From Mariniradius saccharolyticus AK6 (GTDB lineage: Bacteria; Bacteroidota; Bacteroidia; Cytophagales; Cyclobacteriaceae), in contig NZ_AMZY02000010.1 of assembly GCF_000330725.2 (NCBI RefSeq), positions 186,001 through 250,000 on the forward strand: a stretch of 64,000 bases of DNA, in the 5' to 3' direction. Numbering within the stretch: the stretch's first letter is position 1; every line of letters starts with the position of its first letter. The notes beneath the pieces were generated by a model that ran no database searches, was not told where the DNA came from, and saw nothing but the letters and a program-made list of their open reading frames with translations. A program made the translations under genes and the position numbers. Shown piece by piece: positions 1-8,474 of this stretch.

Positions 1-88
1 GCTAATCCAAAGGGGAGGTTACTAAAAAATTCGATAAAAGGCGAAAAATTGAAAGTCTCACCTTGTGCAAATCAACAGTAATCCAGCC

Positions 89-730
89 TCATTGTAGCCC
101 ATAATTCTCCCATCGTGGAAGCACCATTTCACTCTTTACCAGCGCCTGAATCCCAGCCACGGTGGTAATTGAATCTTGGTGTCGTGCAAAAAAAGCCGGC
201 AAATTGGCAGCGTTGGCAATCACACGGTCGAGCTCAGGATCTGTTTTTCCGAGTTTGAGCAAAGCCCGTTTTTGCTCCAGTAGGAGCGAAAGCAAGCTTC
301 GGTTGGCATATTCGGGATAAAGGTTATCGTTGTCAAAAGCCTGCTTTTTGTCCAGACCCAAGGCGAGTTTTTGGACAGCGGCGATTTTGACAGGAACACT
401 GTCGGGACTTAACTTTTCAACATCCGCCAAGACCACATCGATAGCAACAAAAAACCGATTCAGCTTATGGCCGATTTCGAGATCAAGTTTTTCGACGATT
501 TCCTCGTGCTTGAAATCCTGCTGGACCTTGACCTGATAATCGCTGTACGCTTTGGCACCAATCCAGGTAAACGCCGCCGACAAAAGCCAAATCCCAATCT
601 TGGAATCAAAAATTTTGAGAATCTTGAGCAGGGTGGTTTTCGGGGTTTTCTTCTCAAGGATTTCCTCCAATGTCTCGATCCGGTAGGTTTCGAGCGCTTT
701 GATTTTCTCTTTTTCTTCGTGAGAAAGCAT
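89..730 (-). CDS. Hypothetical membrane protein
   Basis: I do not recognise this 213-aa protein. The N-terminal ~40 residues are rich in Glu and Lys and look helical. They are followed by one hydrophobic stretch at about residues 46-66 (IGIWLLSAAFTWIGAKAY) that should form a single membrane helix. The rest (70-213) is charged and mostly helical, with a predicted soluble domain containing the segment EIGHKLNRFF. There is no signal-peptide cleavage site, so the N-terminus is probably cytoplasmic. It starts at ATG and stands alone, transcribed away from the nucleosidase gene next to it, with no shared operon. No catalytic motif is visible and no function is proposed. Confidence 0.7.
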   Translation of the reverse strand: MLSHEEKEKIKALETYRIETLEEILEKKTPKTTLLKILKIFDSKIGIWLLSAAFTWIGAKAYSDYQVKVQQDFKHEEIVEKLDLEIGHKLNRFFVAIDVVLADVEKLSPDSVPVKIAAVQKLALGLDKKQAFDNDNLYPEYANRSLLSLLLEQKRALLKLGKTDPELDRVIANAANLPAFFARHQDSITTVAGIQALVKSEMVLPRWENYGLQ

Positions 731-848
731 AGTGGGCTAGGTTAATTTTCAGGTTGTTTCCCTTAACCCAAGTTAACAACAACGCATCTTATTAAACCAA
801 GCGGAGAATGTGAATTAGCCAACAATTGTGAAACATAGGCAAACAAGC

Positions 849-1649
849 CTACCAATTTTCCAAGATCGACAATACCAATCGGGAGGAATTGACGGAAGCA
901 GGGCCGACGAACTGTTCAAAATTGGTGCGTGCATCGTGGTTCGCATTGTCGCTGCAGCTGCGAATCACTACGAAAGGAATCCCCAAGGTCCTGCAGATAT
1001 GGGCAACCGCCGCACCTTCCATTTCGGCTGCCAAAGCGCCATATTCCCCATACAGCCACTGCGCCTTGTCTGGGCTACTTACAAACATATCGCCCGTCGC
1101 AATCAAACCGGTAAATACGCTGGGCTTTCGTCCTGAAAGACTATTGAATTCGACTTGATTGGAAGCAGTTTGGCTTTTGAATACCAATATCGGATCTGAG
1201 GGGATAAAAAGCTCCGTTTGGTGCCCGCCTGTGAGTTCGCGATAGGTGGTTACCGAAAAACCGTTTCCGTCGTACTTTCCAAAGTCATGCTGGAACAAGC
1301 GGTCCCCAATCACCATATCGCCCGGCAAGGATTCGGGATGCAGGCCACCCGCGACACCGGTGAAGATCAAGGCATCTATATCGAAATTCTGCACCAACAC
1401 CGCCGTGCTGTAGGAAGCGTTGATTTTTCCTACGCCTGCTTTGAGAACGACTACTTTTTTCCCCCGGATTTTTCCTTTGTAAAAGTCGATCCCGCCGATA
1501 GGCACTTTCTTTGGACGCTTCATTTCGCCCAATAACAACTCTATTTCCTGATCCAATGCCCCCATCAAAGCGATCCTTTGGGAAAGCGTCTCGGAGACTG
1601 GAACCAGCCAAAACACCAGCAAGAAAGAAAATGCCCACAGTTTTTTCAT
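849..1649 (-). CDS. mtnN: Exported 5'-methylthioadenosine/S-adenosylhomocysteine nucleosidase
   Basis: This 266-aa protein has the MTA/SAH nucleosidase fold (PNP_UDP_1 family), which cleaves adenine from methylthioadenosine and S-adenosylhomocysteine. Visible landmarks are GALDQEIELL near residue 30 with the general-acid candidate E35, the phosphorylase-like FTGVAGGLHPE at 97-106, the ribose-binding MEG at 210-212 and SCSDNA with the catalytic Asp at 234. Unlike the cytosolic E. coli enzyme (about 232 aa), it begins with a signal-peptide-like leader (hydrophobic to about residue 23), so it is probably exported to the periplasm. A purine permease gene lies just downstream on the same strand, which fits salvage of the released adenine. 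The family assignment is firm; the location is inferred. Confidence 0.88.
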   Translation of the reverse strand: MKKLWAFSFLLVFWLVPVSETLSQRIALMGALDQEIELLLGEMKRPKKVPIGGIDFYKGKIRGKKVVVLKAGVGKINASYSTAVLVQNFDIDALIFTGVAGGLHPESLPGDMVIGDRLFQHDFGKYDGNGFSVTTYRELTGGHQTELFIPSDPILVFKSQTASNQVEFNSLSGRKPSVFTGLIATGDMFVSSPDKAQWLYGEYGALAAEMEGAAVAHICRTLGIPFVVIRSCSDNANHDARTNFEQFVGPASVNSSRLVLSILENW

Positions 1650-1756
1650 GCCACAAAGATCACAAATGCCCTTTGATCCGCCATGGATTTGGGATGACTG
1701 GAGATAAAAAACAAATCAGGGAAGAAAGTCGCTACAAAGACGCCGACTTCATGATA

Positions 1757-1895
1757 TGACATTCATCATTCGATATTCATTATTTCAAGGATCAAGAATG
1801 ATGAACAAGGAACATCGAACGTCGATCTCCAGTCTTGTATCTTGTGTCTTGCATCTTGTGTCTCAAATCTCATATCTCATATCTCCTCTCTCCCC
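1757..1895. repeat. Low-complexity short-period repeat
   Basis: The gap between the nucleosidase and permease genes holds degenerate short-period sequence: repeats of ATTCAT/ATATTC and then CTTGTGTCTTGCATCTTGTG and ATCTCATATCTC units. It continues up to the permease stop codon. It looks like the simple-sequence intergenic filler seen in other Bacteroidota genomes. No gene is visible in it. Confidence 0.5.
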
Positions 1896-3202
1896 TACTG
1901 CCAAAGAAAAAACAGTGCCAAAACCGAAATCACAGCCAGAATGGGGTTGACTTCTCGTTGGCCTCCGGTCAGCAGATTCAGCACCGTCCAACTGATGAAG
2001 CCAAATGAAATCCCTGTCGACAGGCTGTAAGTAAACGGAATCAATACCATGGTCAAAAAGGCCGGAATCGCTTCTTGGGGAATTTTCCACTCAATCTTTG
2101 TAAGAGGAATCACCATAAATGAGCCTACCAAAACCAATGCAATCGAGCTGGCTACAGCGGGAACGATGGATAGTAAGGGCGAGAAAAACATAAACGGCAG
2201 AAAAAGCAAACCTGCTGTGATGGCGGTCTTTCCCGTACGACCGCCTTCCTCGATACCAACAGCCGATTCGATGTAGGCCGTCCCCGAGCTGCTGCCCACC
2301 AATCCCGCAAACAAAGTCGCAAAGGCATCCGTCAGCAAGGATTGGCGCATATTGCGCGGAATGCCATCGGGGTCCTTCAAGCCCGAGGCTTCCGCCAAGC
2401 CCACAAAAGTCGATATCCCGTCAAACAAAATCGTGAAGGTAAACACGAATATCACGGGCAAAAATCCGTACCGAAGCGAACCCAAAATATCGGCTTTCAG
2501 CAACAAACTGAAATCCGGCGTGGCAAAGAAACCGGAATAATTTACGACCGTCGCCGTGCCGAAATTAAACGCGGAAGCGTCGCCCCACCAGCGTCCGATC
2601 GGCCAAGCCAACAGCGTGGTGACCAATATCCCCAAGATAATCGCCCCGCTGACTTTGCGGATGATCAGCGCCGCCGTCACCATCAATCCAAGCAGAAAGG
2701 TCAAGCTGACCGGATCTTTGAACGATGCCATCCCCACCAATGAAGCCGGATTGTCCACGATGAAGTGTGCGTTTTGGAAGCCAATGAAACAGATAAAAAG
2801 ACCAATACCCGCCGATACGGCATGGCGCAGGGAGACAGGAATCGCCGCAATGATCTTCTCCCGAGTCTTGAAAATGGACAAAAGCAAAAAGATCACCCCC
2901 GACCAAAACACAGCACCCAAGGCTTCCTCGTAGCTCAATCCATAGCCCTTGACCGCCGTGTAGGCAAAAAAGGCATTGATACCCATGCCGGGGGCGACGA
3001 CAATGGGATTTTTGGCATAAATCCCCATCATAATGCTCCCAAAAGCCGACACCAATACCGTCGCGGTCACGACGCCCGAGAAGGGCATCCCCGCATCGGC
3101 CAAGATGGCGGGATTGACGATGATGATATAGAAACAGGCCAAAAAGGTACTCAGGCCGGCCAGGATTTCAGTTTTGGTGTTGGTAGGTTTGATACTTCCC
3201 AT
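1895..3202 (-). CDS. NCS2-family purine (guanine/hypoxanthine-type) permease
   Basis: This is a polytopic membrane protein of about 435 aa in the NCS2 nucleobase:cation symporter family (AzgA/PbuG branch). It imports purine bases across the inner membrane. The family signature GMGINAFFAY, the N-terminal NPAILADAGMPF segment and a run of more than ten hydrophobic helices are visible. The open frame extends 16 codons upstream, but the ATG at 3200-3202 (MGSIKPTNTKTEILAG) gives the usual NCS2 N-terminus and was chosen. It follows the nucleosidase gene on the same strand after 245 nt of simple repeat, so co-transcription is uncertain although a purine-salvage link is reasonable. The exact base specificity cannot be read from the sequence. 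Confidence 0.88.
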   Translation of the reverse strand: MGSIKPTNTKTEILAGLSTFLACFYIIIVNPAILADAGMPFSGVVTATVLVSAFGSIMMGIYAKNPIVVAPGMGINAFFAYTAVKGYGLSYEEALGAVFWSGVIFLLLSIFKTREKIIAAIPVSLRHAVSAGIGLFICFIGFQNAHFIVDNPASLVGMASFKDPVSLTFLLGLMVTAALIIRKVSGAIILGILVTTLLAWPIGRWWGDASAFNFGTATVVNYSGFFATPDFSLLLKADILGSLRYGFLPVIFVFTFTILFDGISTFVGLAEASGLKDPDGIPRNMRQSLLTDAFATLFAGLVGSSSGTAYIESAVGIEEGGRTGKTAITAGLLFLPFMFFSPLLSIVPAVASSIALVLVGSFMVIPLTKIEWKIPQEAIPAFLTMVLIPFTYSLSTGISFGFISWTVLNLLTGGQREVNPILAVISVLALFFLWQ

Positions 3203-3335
3203 ATGATTTTTCCAAAATTGAAAAATAAGGGGAACCGGGATGAAAAGCAAAGAGGCTTTCCGATTCGACGAAATGATTTGTCTGCCAAAAAAGATTTATT
3301 CGTACATTTATCCAAGAGATAAAAATCCCGCCGCG

Positions 3336-3551
3336 ATGGATACCATTTTGATACAGATAACCAACGAAAAAGCCTACAAGCTAATGGAAGATTTGGAGGA
3401 TTTGCAACTCATCAGGATACTCCAAAAGAAGCAAACTCATTATGAAAAACTTTCTGAAAAATACGAAGGCAAGTTAAAATCGGAGGTTGCTGAGGAAATG
3501 CATGAATATCTTTCAAAAGGTCGGGAAGAATGGAAAGACAGAAATACCTAA
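3336..3551 (+). CDS. Antitoxin of PIN-domain toxin pair
   Basis: This small 71-aa charged protein (MDTILIQITNEKAYKLMEDL...) lies directly before a PIN-domain toxin and overlaps it by 22 nt. That is the usual translational coupling of VapBC-type toxin-antitoxin modules. Antitoxins of this kind bind DNA with the N-terminus and wrap the toxin active site with the C-terminus. Here the N-terminal beta-strand-like ILIQITN and a long helical C-terminal half fit that plan. The ATG at 3336 was preferred over an upstream in-frame ATG at 3240, which would add an unrelated extension overlapping the permease promoter area. The antitoxin role is inferred from position. Confidence 0.72.
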   Translation: MDTILIQITNEKAYKLMEDLEDLQLIRILQKKQTHYEKLSEKYEGKLKSEVAEEMHEYLSKGREEWKDRNT

Positions 3552-3919
3552 TCGACACCAACGCAATTATTGATTTTCTAGCTGGAAAACTGCCAGCAAA
3601 CGGGCGTAATTTTTTAGTCGAATTAGTCGATGCGATACCGCAAATCTCCGTGATTTCCAAGATTGAATTGCTGGGATTCCAGACCACCAATGATCAATAT
3701 GAAATTTTATCAGGATTCGTTCACGATGCAAAAATTCTAGGATTATCAGAGACAATCGTTGAAAAATGTATTGACCTGAGAAAAAACCACAAAATCAAAC
3801 TTCCGGACGGGATTGTAGCAGCCACTGCTTTGACATGCGATTTGTCGCTAGTGACTCGTAATGTTTCGGATTTCATTAACATCCCAAACCTAGTAGTAAT
3901 CAATCCCCATAACCTCTGA
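3530..3919 (+). CDS. vapC: VapC-like PIN-domain ribonuclease toxin
   Basis: This 129-aa PIN-domain protein is a Mg-dependent RNase and the likely toxin partner of the preceding gene. The acidic active-site residues are visible in YLIDTNAIIDFLAG near residue 7, SKIELLGF near 47, KLPDGIVAATAL near 90 and the closing TRNVSDF. Length and motif order match VapC/FitB-type toxins. The 22-nt overlap with the antitoxin supports a two-gene operon. Such modules are usually autoregulated by the complex, but no operator was identified here. The RNA target is not predictable. Confidence 0.88.
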   Translation: MERQKYLIDTNAIIDFLAGKLPANGRNFLVELVDAIPQISVISKIELLGFQTTNDQYEILSGFVHDAKILGLSETIVEKCIDLRKNHKIKLPDGIVAATALTCDLSLVTRNVSDFINIPNLVVINPHNL

Positions 3920-4018
3920 TCTCGCTTTTTGAGTTGTCAAATCCATATAGCTCCTGCTTTCTTTAACTTAAATGCCCACTTTTTATATTTTGATTCCGCT
4001 TAAACGAACTTCTTCGAA

Positions 4019-4519
4019 ATGACTCTCAGTCCTCAAATCAACTTCCGAAAAGCAAACCTTGCTGACCGACAAGCCCTTTGGCAAATTATCCAACCCGTAA
4101 TCCGACAGGGAGGAACGTATGTCTTTTCACCAGATTCGGATGAAGACAAAATCATGGGCTATTGGCTTGGGAGGGACAAACAGACCTACGTGGCGGAAAT
4201 TGAGGGGAAAATCGTAGGGACTTTCTTTATCAAGGACAACCAACCTGACCTAGGAAACCATATCTGCAATGCGGGATTTATTGTGAATCCGAATGTGGCC
4301 GGACAGGGAATCGGCCGACACATGGGGCTTTTTGCACTTAATGAAGCGAAAAGGCTAGGCTACCAAGCCATGCAGTTTAACTTTGTCGTCAGCACCAATA
4401 CCCATACGGTACGCCTTTGGCAAAGCCTCGGATTCCAAGTCATCGGGGAAGTCCCCGATGCCTATCGACATCCCGAACTTGGCTTGGTATCGGCTTTGGT
4501 GATGTACCAAAAACTCTAA
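4019..4519 (+). CDS. GNAT-family N-acetyltransferase
   Basis: This 166-aa protein has the GNAT fold, which transfers an acetyl group from acetyl-CoA to an amine. The acetyl-CoA-binding motif A reads VNPNVAGQGIGRHMG (Q/RxxGxG/A form) near residue 95, followed by LFALNEAKRLGYQAMQFNFV and the terminal NTHTVRLWQSLGFQVIGEVPDAY, typical of this family. It reads into the FAD monooxygenase gene, which starts only 6 nt after its stop, so the two are probably co-transcribed. The substrate is unknown. Members with the same C-terminal pattern include phosphinothricin-acetyltransferase-like enzymes, but that specific call would be speculative. Confidence 0.87.
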   Translation: MTLSPQINFRKANLADRQALWQIIQPVIRQGGTYVFSPDSDEDKIMGYWLGRDKQTYVAEIEGKIVGTFFIKDNQPDLGNHICNAGFIVNPNVAGQGIGRHMGLFALNEAKRLGYQAMQFNFVVSTNTHTVRLWQSLGFQVIGEVPDAYRHPELGLVSALVMYQKL

Positions 4520-4525
4520 GACAGG

Positions 4526-5671
4526 ATGAAAACAGACTTTTTGATCGTGGGCGGTGGCATTGCCGGATTGACGACTGCAATTGCACTGAAAAAAATCGGC
4601 ATCCACGCAATTCTCGCCGAAGCATCTCCCGAAATCCGGGCTGTCGGTGCCGGCCTCGCCCTTGCTGCCAATGCCATGCAGGCACTTCGACAAATAGGCA
4701 TATCGGAAGCGGTCATTCCGCTCGGCCGGGAACTGAAAGCCTTTACCATCTATGACCAAAAGGGGAAACCCATTTCCAAAACCAATACCGACCCAGCCAA
4801 CTCCCGGTTTGGCATCAGCAATTTCACCATCCACCGTGCGGCACTGCACAGTGCCTTATTGGCACGGCTCGATGCGGGGCAGGTATTGACGGGAAAACGG
4901 TCCAAAGACATCGCTGAAGAAGGGGATGCCTATCGTGTTGATTTTGAAGACGGCAGTTCGATAACTGCTGAAAATGTAATCGTCGCGGAGGGAATCCACT
5001 CCCCCATCCGAAAAAAACTCCTCCCCACTTCGAAAATCAGGTACGCAGGCTATACCTGTTGGCGGGGCATCACGGACAATCCATCGCTTCAAATCGAGGA
5101 AACATCCGAAACATGGGGAGCAAAAGGGCGCTTCGGCGTTACGCCTTTGGCAAACGGCCAGGTGTATTGGTACGCGTGCATCAACAGTCCACACGCCAAT
5201 TCAACTTTGAAGGATTGGGGGAAAAAGGAACTGATGGAGGTTTTCAAGGATTTCCATACGCCGATTCCGCAGGTGTTGTCAGCGACAAGGCCCGAGCGGA
5301 TCATTTGGAACGATATCCTGGACTTGGAACCCATTGATCGTTTTGCCTTCGGACGAATCGTCCTGGTCGGTGACGCAGCCCATGCCACCACGCCCAATAT
5401 GGGCCAAGGGGCCTGCATGGCAATCGAAGACGCAGCAGTTTTGGCGAGTTGTTTGTCCAAGAACACGGACGTCGCGGAAGCTTTTTCGGCCTTTGAAAAA
5501 AGAAGGCTCAAGCGCACACACAATATCGTCAAGACTTCTTGGACGCTTGGCAAAGTCGCTCAATGGGAAAACAGCTTGCTCCGCGCCATTCGTGACAAGG
5601 CCTTTCGGATGATTCCGGCAAAGCAAAGACAAAAGCAGATCGAGGCGCTATATGCCGTGGATTTGGGTTAG
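4526..5671 (+). CDS. FAD-dependent monooxygenase (aromatic hydroxylase-like)
   Basis: This 381-aa protein is a group A flavoprotein monooxygenase (FAD_binding_3) that hydroxylates an organic substrate using NAD(P)H and O2. It has the N-terminal Rossmann motif VGGGIAGLTTAIAL at 8-21 and the second FAD-ribityl motif GDAAHATTPNMGQGACMAIE near 285. The middle NAD(P)H-related motif, usually GADGxxS, reads VAEGIHSPIRKKL near 156, with Glu in place of the usual Asp. Length is typical of the salicylate hydroxylase/TetX-like group. It follows the acetyltransferase gene by 6 nt. The substrate is not predictable, and a TetX-type role is only one possibility. Confidence 0.85.
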   Translation: MKTDFLIVGGGIAGLTTAIALKKIGIHAILAEASPEIRAVGAGLALAANAMQALRQIGISEAVIPLGRELKAFTIYDQKGKPISKTNTDPANSRFGISNFTIHRAALHSALLARLDAGQVLTGKRSKDIAEEGDAYRVDFEDGSSITAENVIVAEGIHSPIRKKLLPTSKIRYAGYTCWRGITDNPSLQIEETSETWGAKGRFGVTPLANGQVYWYACINSPHANSTLKDWGKKELMEVFKDFHTPIPQVLSATRPERIIWNDILDLEPIDRFAFGRIVLVGDAAHATTPNMGQGACMAIEDAAVLASCLSKNTDVAEAFSAFEKRRLKRTHNIVKTSWTLGKVAQWENSLLRAIRDKAFRMIPAKQRQKQIEALYAVDLG

Positions 5672-5717
5672 GGGCAAGGAAAATTCAGCTCCCGTCTGTG
5701 TAAATGGCCCGCTTCAG

Positions 5718-5749
5718 ATTGGTGGCAAAAACGATGTTTTCTAAATTTA
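5718..5749 (+). promoter_or_regulatory. Candidate promoter of the sulfatase gene
   Basis: ATTG at 5718-5721 and TAAATTTA at 5742-5749 are separated by 20 nt. This approximates the Bacteroidota primary-sigma pattern TTTG-N19-TAnnTTTG with one mismatch in each box. The -7 box ends 19 nt before the sulfatase ATG. It is a weak match read by eye. Confidence 0.28.
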
Positions 5750-5768
5750 ACCATTCACAAAATGGACT

Positions 5769-7475
5769 ATGAAACTTGTAAGCCCCCACTTCTACGTTGT
5801 CTGCATTCTGATCCTGGCTTTTTCCTGTGGTCAAAAAACCGAACAAACCACAGCCCCACAGCGTCCCAACATCGTCTTCATCATGTCGGACGACCACGCC
5901 TATCAGGCAATTTCAGCTTATGACAACAAGTTGATCAATACGCCCAATATCGATCGGATTGCCAAAATGGGCATGCTGTTTACCAACGCCAGTGTCACGA
6001 ATTCGATTTGTGCACCTTCGCGGGCGACCATTTTGACGGGTAAACATTCGCATATCAACGGCAAGGTGGACAACCATTTTCCCTTCGACACTACAAACGT
6101 CACCTTTCCCCAAATCCTCCGTGCCAACGGCTACCAGACCGCTATGTTTGGGAAGCTGCACTTTGGCAACAGTCCAAAGGGATTTGACCAATTCAAGATT
6201 CTACCCGGACAGGGCAATTATTACAATCCTGATTTTATCACCAAGAATGAAGGAACCGTCCGCGTAGAAGGGTATGTCACTGACATCATCACGGACATGA
6301 CCCTGGATTGGCTGCAAAACGAACGCAAAGCCGACCAGCCGTTCCTGCTGATGTACCTCCACAAGGCTCCTCACCGGGAATGGCTTCCCGCAGAGCGACA
6401 CTTAGCCAAATATACCCAAAAGACATTTCCAGAACCAAGCACCCTATTTGACGACTACTCGGGTCGTGGAAGTGCGGCCCGCGAAGCAGAGATGAACCTC
6501 CTCAAGCACATGAACTGGGCGGGCGATTCCAAAGTCTATCCCGAAGTGATGCAGGAACTCGGAATTCCAGATCTATCGGGCTGGGATAGGCGCGCCTTCG
6601 AAGGAGAACGCAGCAGGCAAAACGACAGCCAGCGCGCCAATTGGGACAAATACTACAAGCCGCTCAATGAAGCATTTAAGAAGGATTTTCCAAAAATGTC
6701 CGAAAAAGAGAAGATGCAGTGGCGGTATCAGCGCTATATGCAGGATTATCTCGGTACCATAGCAGCCGTGGACGAAAACGTAGGCCGTGTATTGGATTAC
6801 CTCGAGGCAAATGGACTGATGGAAAACACGATCATCGTCTATACTTCGGATCAGGGATTTTACTTGGGCGAACACGGATGGTTCGATAAGCGCTTCGTGT
6901 ACAACGAATCCTTCAAGACCCCACTACTGATTTCATGGCCCGGCAAAATCAAGGCCGGAAGTCGCTCCGACGAAATGGTGCAGAACCTGGATTTTGCGCA
7001 GACCTTCTTGGATGCGGCGGGAATCCCTGCCCCGAGCGATATGCAGGGCGAGAGCCTGATGCCTCTTTTGACCGGAAATGGCAACCAATGGACCCGTGAG
7101 GCGGTTTACTATCATTACTACGAATATCCCGCAGTGCATATGGTAAAGCGGCATTATGCCATCATCACCAAGGACTACAAACTCGTGCATTACTACTTCG
7201 ACGTGGATGAATGGGAACTTATCGACCGCAAAAACGACCCCAACGAAATGCGCAATGTGTATGATGACCCTGCCTATGCGGAAATCAAAAAGCAACTCCA
7301 TGCCCAACTCGATGGCCTCAGGGAAAAATACGGTGACAATTCCCAAATCAGCCAAAGTTACATCGACCGCTACCTGCAAGATATTTCCAAACAACGCGCC
7401 TTTGGTGCCAACCAACAAAAGGTCAAGGAAATACTCGACAAAAAGGGGCTAAAGGCGGCTTATGAGTTTGATTGA
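5769..7475 (+). CDS. S1-family sulfatase lipoprotein
   Basis: This is a 568-aa type I sulfatase. It carries a lipoprotein leader with lipobox LAFSC (Cys20), so it should be anchored in a periplasm-facing or outer membrane. The formylglycine signature C81-A-P-S-R85 followed by ATILTGK is intact, and the metal-binding pair D41-D42 follows VFIMS. The histidine-containing KAPHREWLP near residue 200 and the late SDQGFYLGEHGWFDKR block near 365 are also typical. The active-site Cys requires a formylglycine-generating or anaerobic maturase elsewhere in the genome. The overall pattern resembles N-acetylglucosamine-6-sulfatase-like members acting on sulfated glycans, but the substrate is inferred loosely. 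It is monocistronic and is followed by a hairpin repeat. Confidence 0.9.
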   Translation: MKLVSPHFYVVCILILAFSCGQKTEQTTAPQRPNIVFIMSDDHAYQAISAYDNKLINTPNIDRIAKMGMLFTNASVTNSICAPSRATILTGKHSHINGKVDNHFPFDTTNVTFPQILRANGYQTAMFGKLHFGNSPKGFDQFKILPGQGNYYNPDFITKNEGTVRVEGYVTDIITDMTLDWLQNERKADQPFLLMYLHKAPHREWLPAERHLAKYTQKTFPEPSTLFDDYSGRGSAAREAEMNLLKHMNWAGDSKVYPEVMQELGIPDLSGWDRRAFEGERSRQNDSQRANWDKYYKPLNEAFKKDFPKMSEKEKMQWRYQRYMQDYLGTIAAVDENVGRVLDYLEANGLMENTIIVYTSDQGFYLGEHGWFDKRFVYNESFKTPLLISWPGKIKAGSRSDEMVQNLDFAQTFLDAAGIPAPSDMQGESLMPLLTGNGNQWTREAVYYHYYEYPAVHMVKRHYAIITKDYKLVHYYFDVDEWELIDRKNDPNEMRNVYDDPAYAEIKKQLHAQLDGLREKYGDNSQISQSYIDRYLQDISKQRAFGANQQKVKEILDKKGLKAAYEFD

Positions 7476-7481
7476 TGTTAT

Positions 7482-7592
7482 GTTGTCCGACGGTTGCGCC
7501 GTCGGACTTTTGGTAAAGTCGCCTTTTGCAACGCACCTAGGAACCGAGCCACAGGGTCAATACAAAAACATCCGAAGGCATAGTCTTCTGAT
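7482..7592 (+). repeat. Three-hairpin intergenic repeat, copy 1
   Basis: First of four related ~112-bp elements. The 5' hairpin is perfect: GTCCGACGG at 7485-7493 pairs with CCGTCGGAC at 7499-7507 around TTGCG. The 3' hairpin (ATCCGAAGGC...) is imperfect in this copy. It lies just after the sulfatase gene and might double as its transcription terminator. Confidence 0.75.
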
Positions 7593-7728
7593 ATCGAAAA
7601 TAAGTGCCTTTTATCATTGATCTAAGAGTAGCGTATACGAACTATTCACTCTTACAAATCGTAATGTGTTTTAATTTGGGTAATTAAAAATTTTTCTAAA
7701 CTTATCATTATCAAGAATCCCCTCTCTT

Positions 7729-7965
7729 ATGATCAGGCAAATCATCGTCCCGAAAAAAAAGACATACACATTGGAAATTCCCGAATCATACATCGGCAAG
7801 AAAATTGAATTGATCGCTTTTGAAATCGGTGAAACTGAATCGCTTGTATCTGATTCTGAAAGAGACGCATCGGTCCAAAATCTTTTTGAGAAGTTTGAAG
7901 GATTGACCTTCGACGGAAAAGGTGAGTTTGTTTTCAGTAGATTAGACGCAATTGACTATGAGTAA
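7729..7965 (+). CDS. Antitoxin-like partner of PIN toxin
   Basis: This 78-aa protein (MIRQIIVPKKKTYTLEIP...) sits before a PIN-domain gene and overlaps it by 8 nt (ATGAGTAA at 7958-7965). The N-terminal half has a beta-strand pattern resembling SpoVT/AbrB-like or short antitoxin DNA-binding arms, and the C-terminal half is acidic, as expected for a segment that neutralises the toxin. I infer the antitoxin role from overlap and size. The nucleic-acid-binding fold is not certain. Confidence 0.7.
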   Translation: MIRQIIVPKKKTYTLEIPESYIGKKIELIAFEIGETESLVSDSERDASVQNLFEKFEGLTFDGKGEFVFSRLDAIDYE

Positions 7966-8362
7966 AATAGCGGTTGATACAAATGTTTTGCTCTATTTTT
8001 TTTTGAATACCTCTGAAACTGAGCGAAGAATCAAAGCTGCTGAATTGATTTCAAAGGAACCCGTTTTTAACTCCCAATCCCTTAGCGAATTAATAAATGT
8101 CTTGACTAGAAGATGGAAATATTCTAAGGAGTCGGTCATTCAGGTTAGCACCAAATTTTTGGAGGTTTGCAATTATGTACCACTCACCGAAGAATCGATA
8201 ACGCTAGCATATGACATTTGTAAGAATTATGACTTTCAAATTTTTGATGCCTTTGTTGTATCGACCGCTATCGAATCTGGGTGCGAGTCCCTTTACACTG
8301 AAGATTTACACCATGGCCTAATCATTGACAAAAAGCTTACGATCATAAACCCGTTTGCCTAA
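7958..8362 (+). CDS. PIN-domain ribonuclease toxin
   Basis: This 134-aa PIN-domain protein is the toxin half of the second such module in the window. Acidic active-site positions are seen in AVDTNVLLYFF at the N-terminus, SLSELINVLTRR near residue 42 and FQIFDAFVVSTAI near 88, with LYTEDLHHG closing the site. The ATG at 7958 overlaps the antitoxin stop and was preferred over the TTG two codons earlier. It differs clearly in sequence from the first PIN toxin, so the two modules are not recent duplicates. Confidence 0.87.
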   Translation: MSKIAVDTNVLLYFFLNTSETERRIKAAELISKEPVFNSQSLSELINVLTRRWKYSKESVIQVSTKFLEVCNYVPLTEESITLAYDICKNYDFQIFDAFVVSTAIESGCESLYTEDLHHGLIIDKKLTIINPFA

Positions 8363-8440
8363 AAACTATTTTCTCCCCCTCCGCTTTAGCTGATAGTCAC
8401 AAACGGCGATCCCAATTGTTTATTGATGAACTTTTTCAAT

Positions 8441-8474
8441 AAAAAAACCGCCCAGTTCTCTAGGCGGTGGTTTT
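8441..8474 (+). terminator. Intrinsic terminator after PIN toxin
   Basis: Seven A residues precede ACCGCC (8447-8452), a ten-base loop, GGCGGT (8463-8468) and a T-rich tail GGTTTTG. This is a hairpin with flanking A and T tracts between convergent genes, so it could act in both directions. It abuts the second hairpin repeat. Confidence 0.65.

Noticed and set aside
3240-3335. Upstream extension of the antitoxin gene from the ATG at 3240
   Set aside because: The extra 32 residues have no antitoxin character and overlap the permease start region. The ATG at 3336 gives a compact antitoxin.
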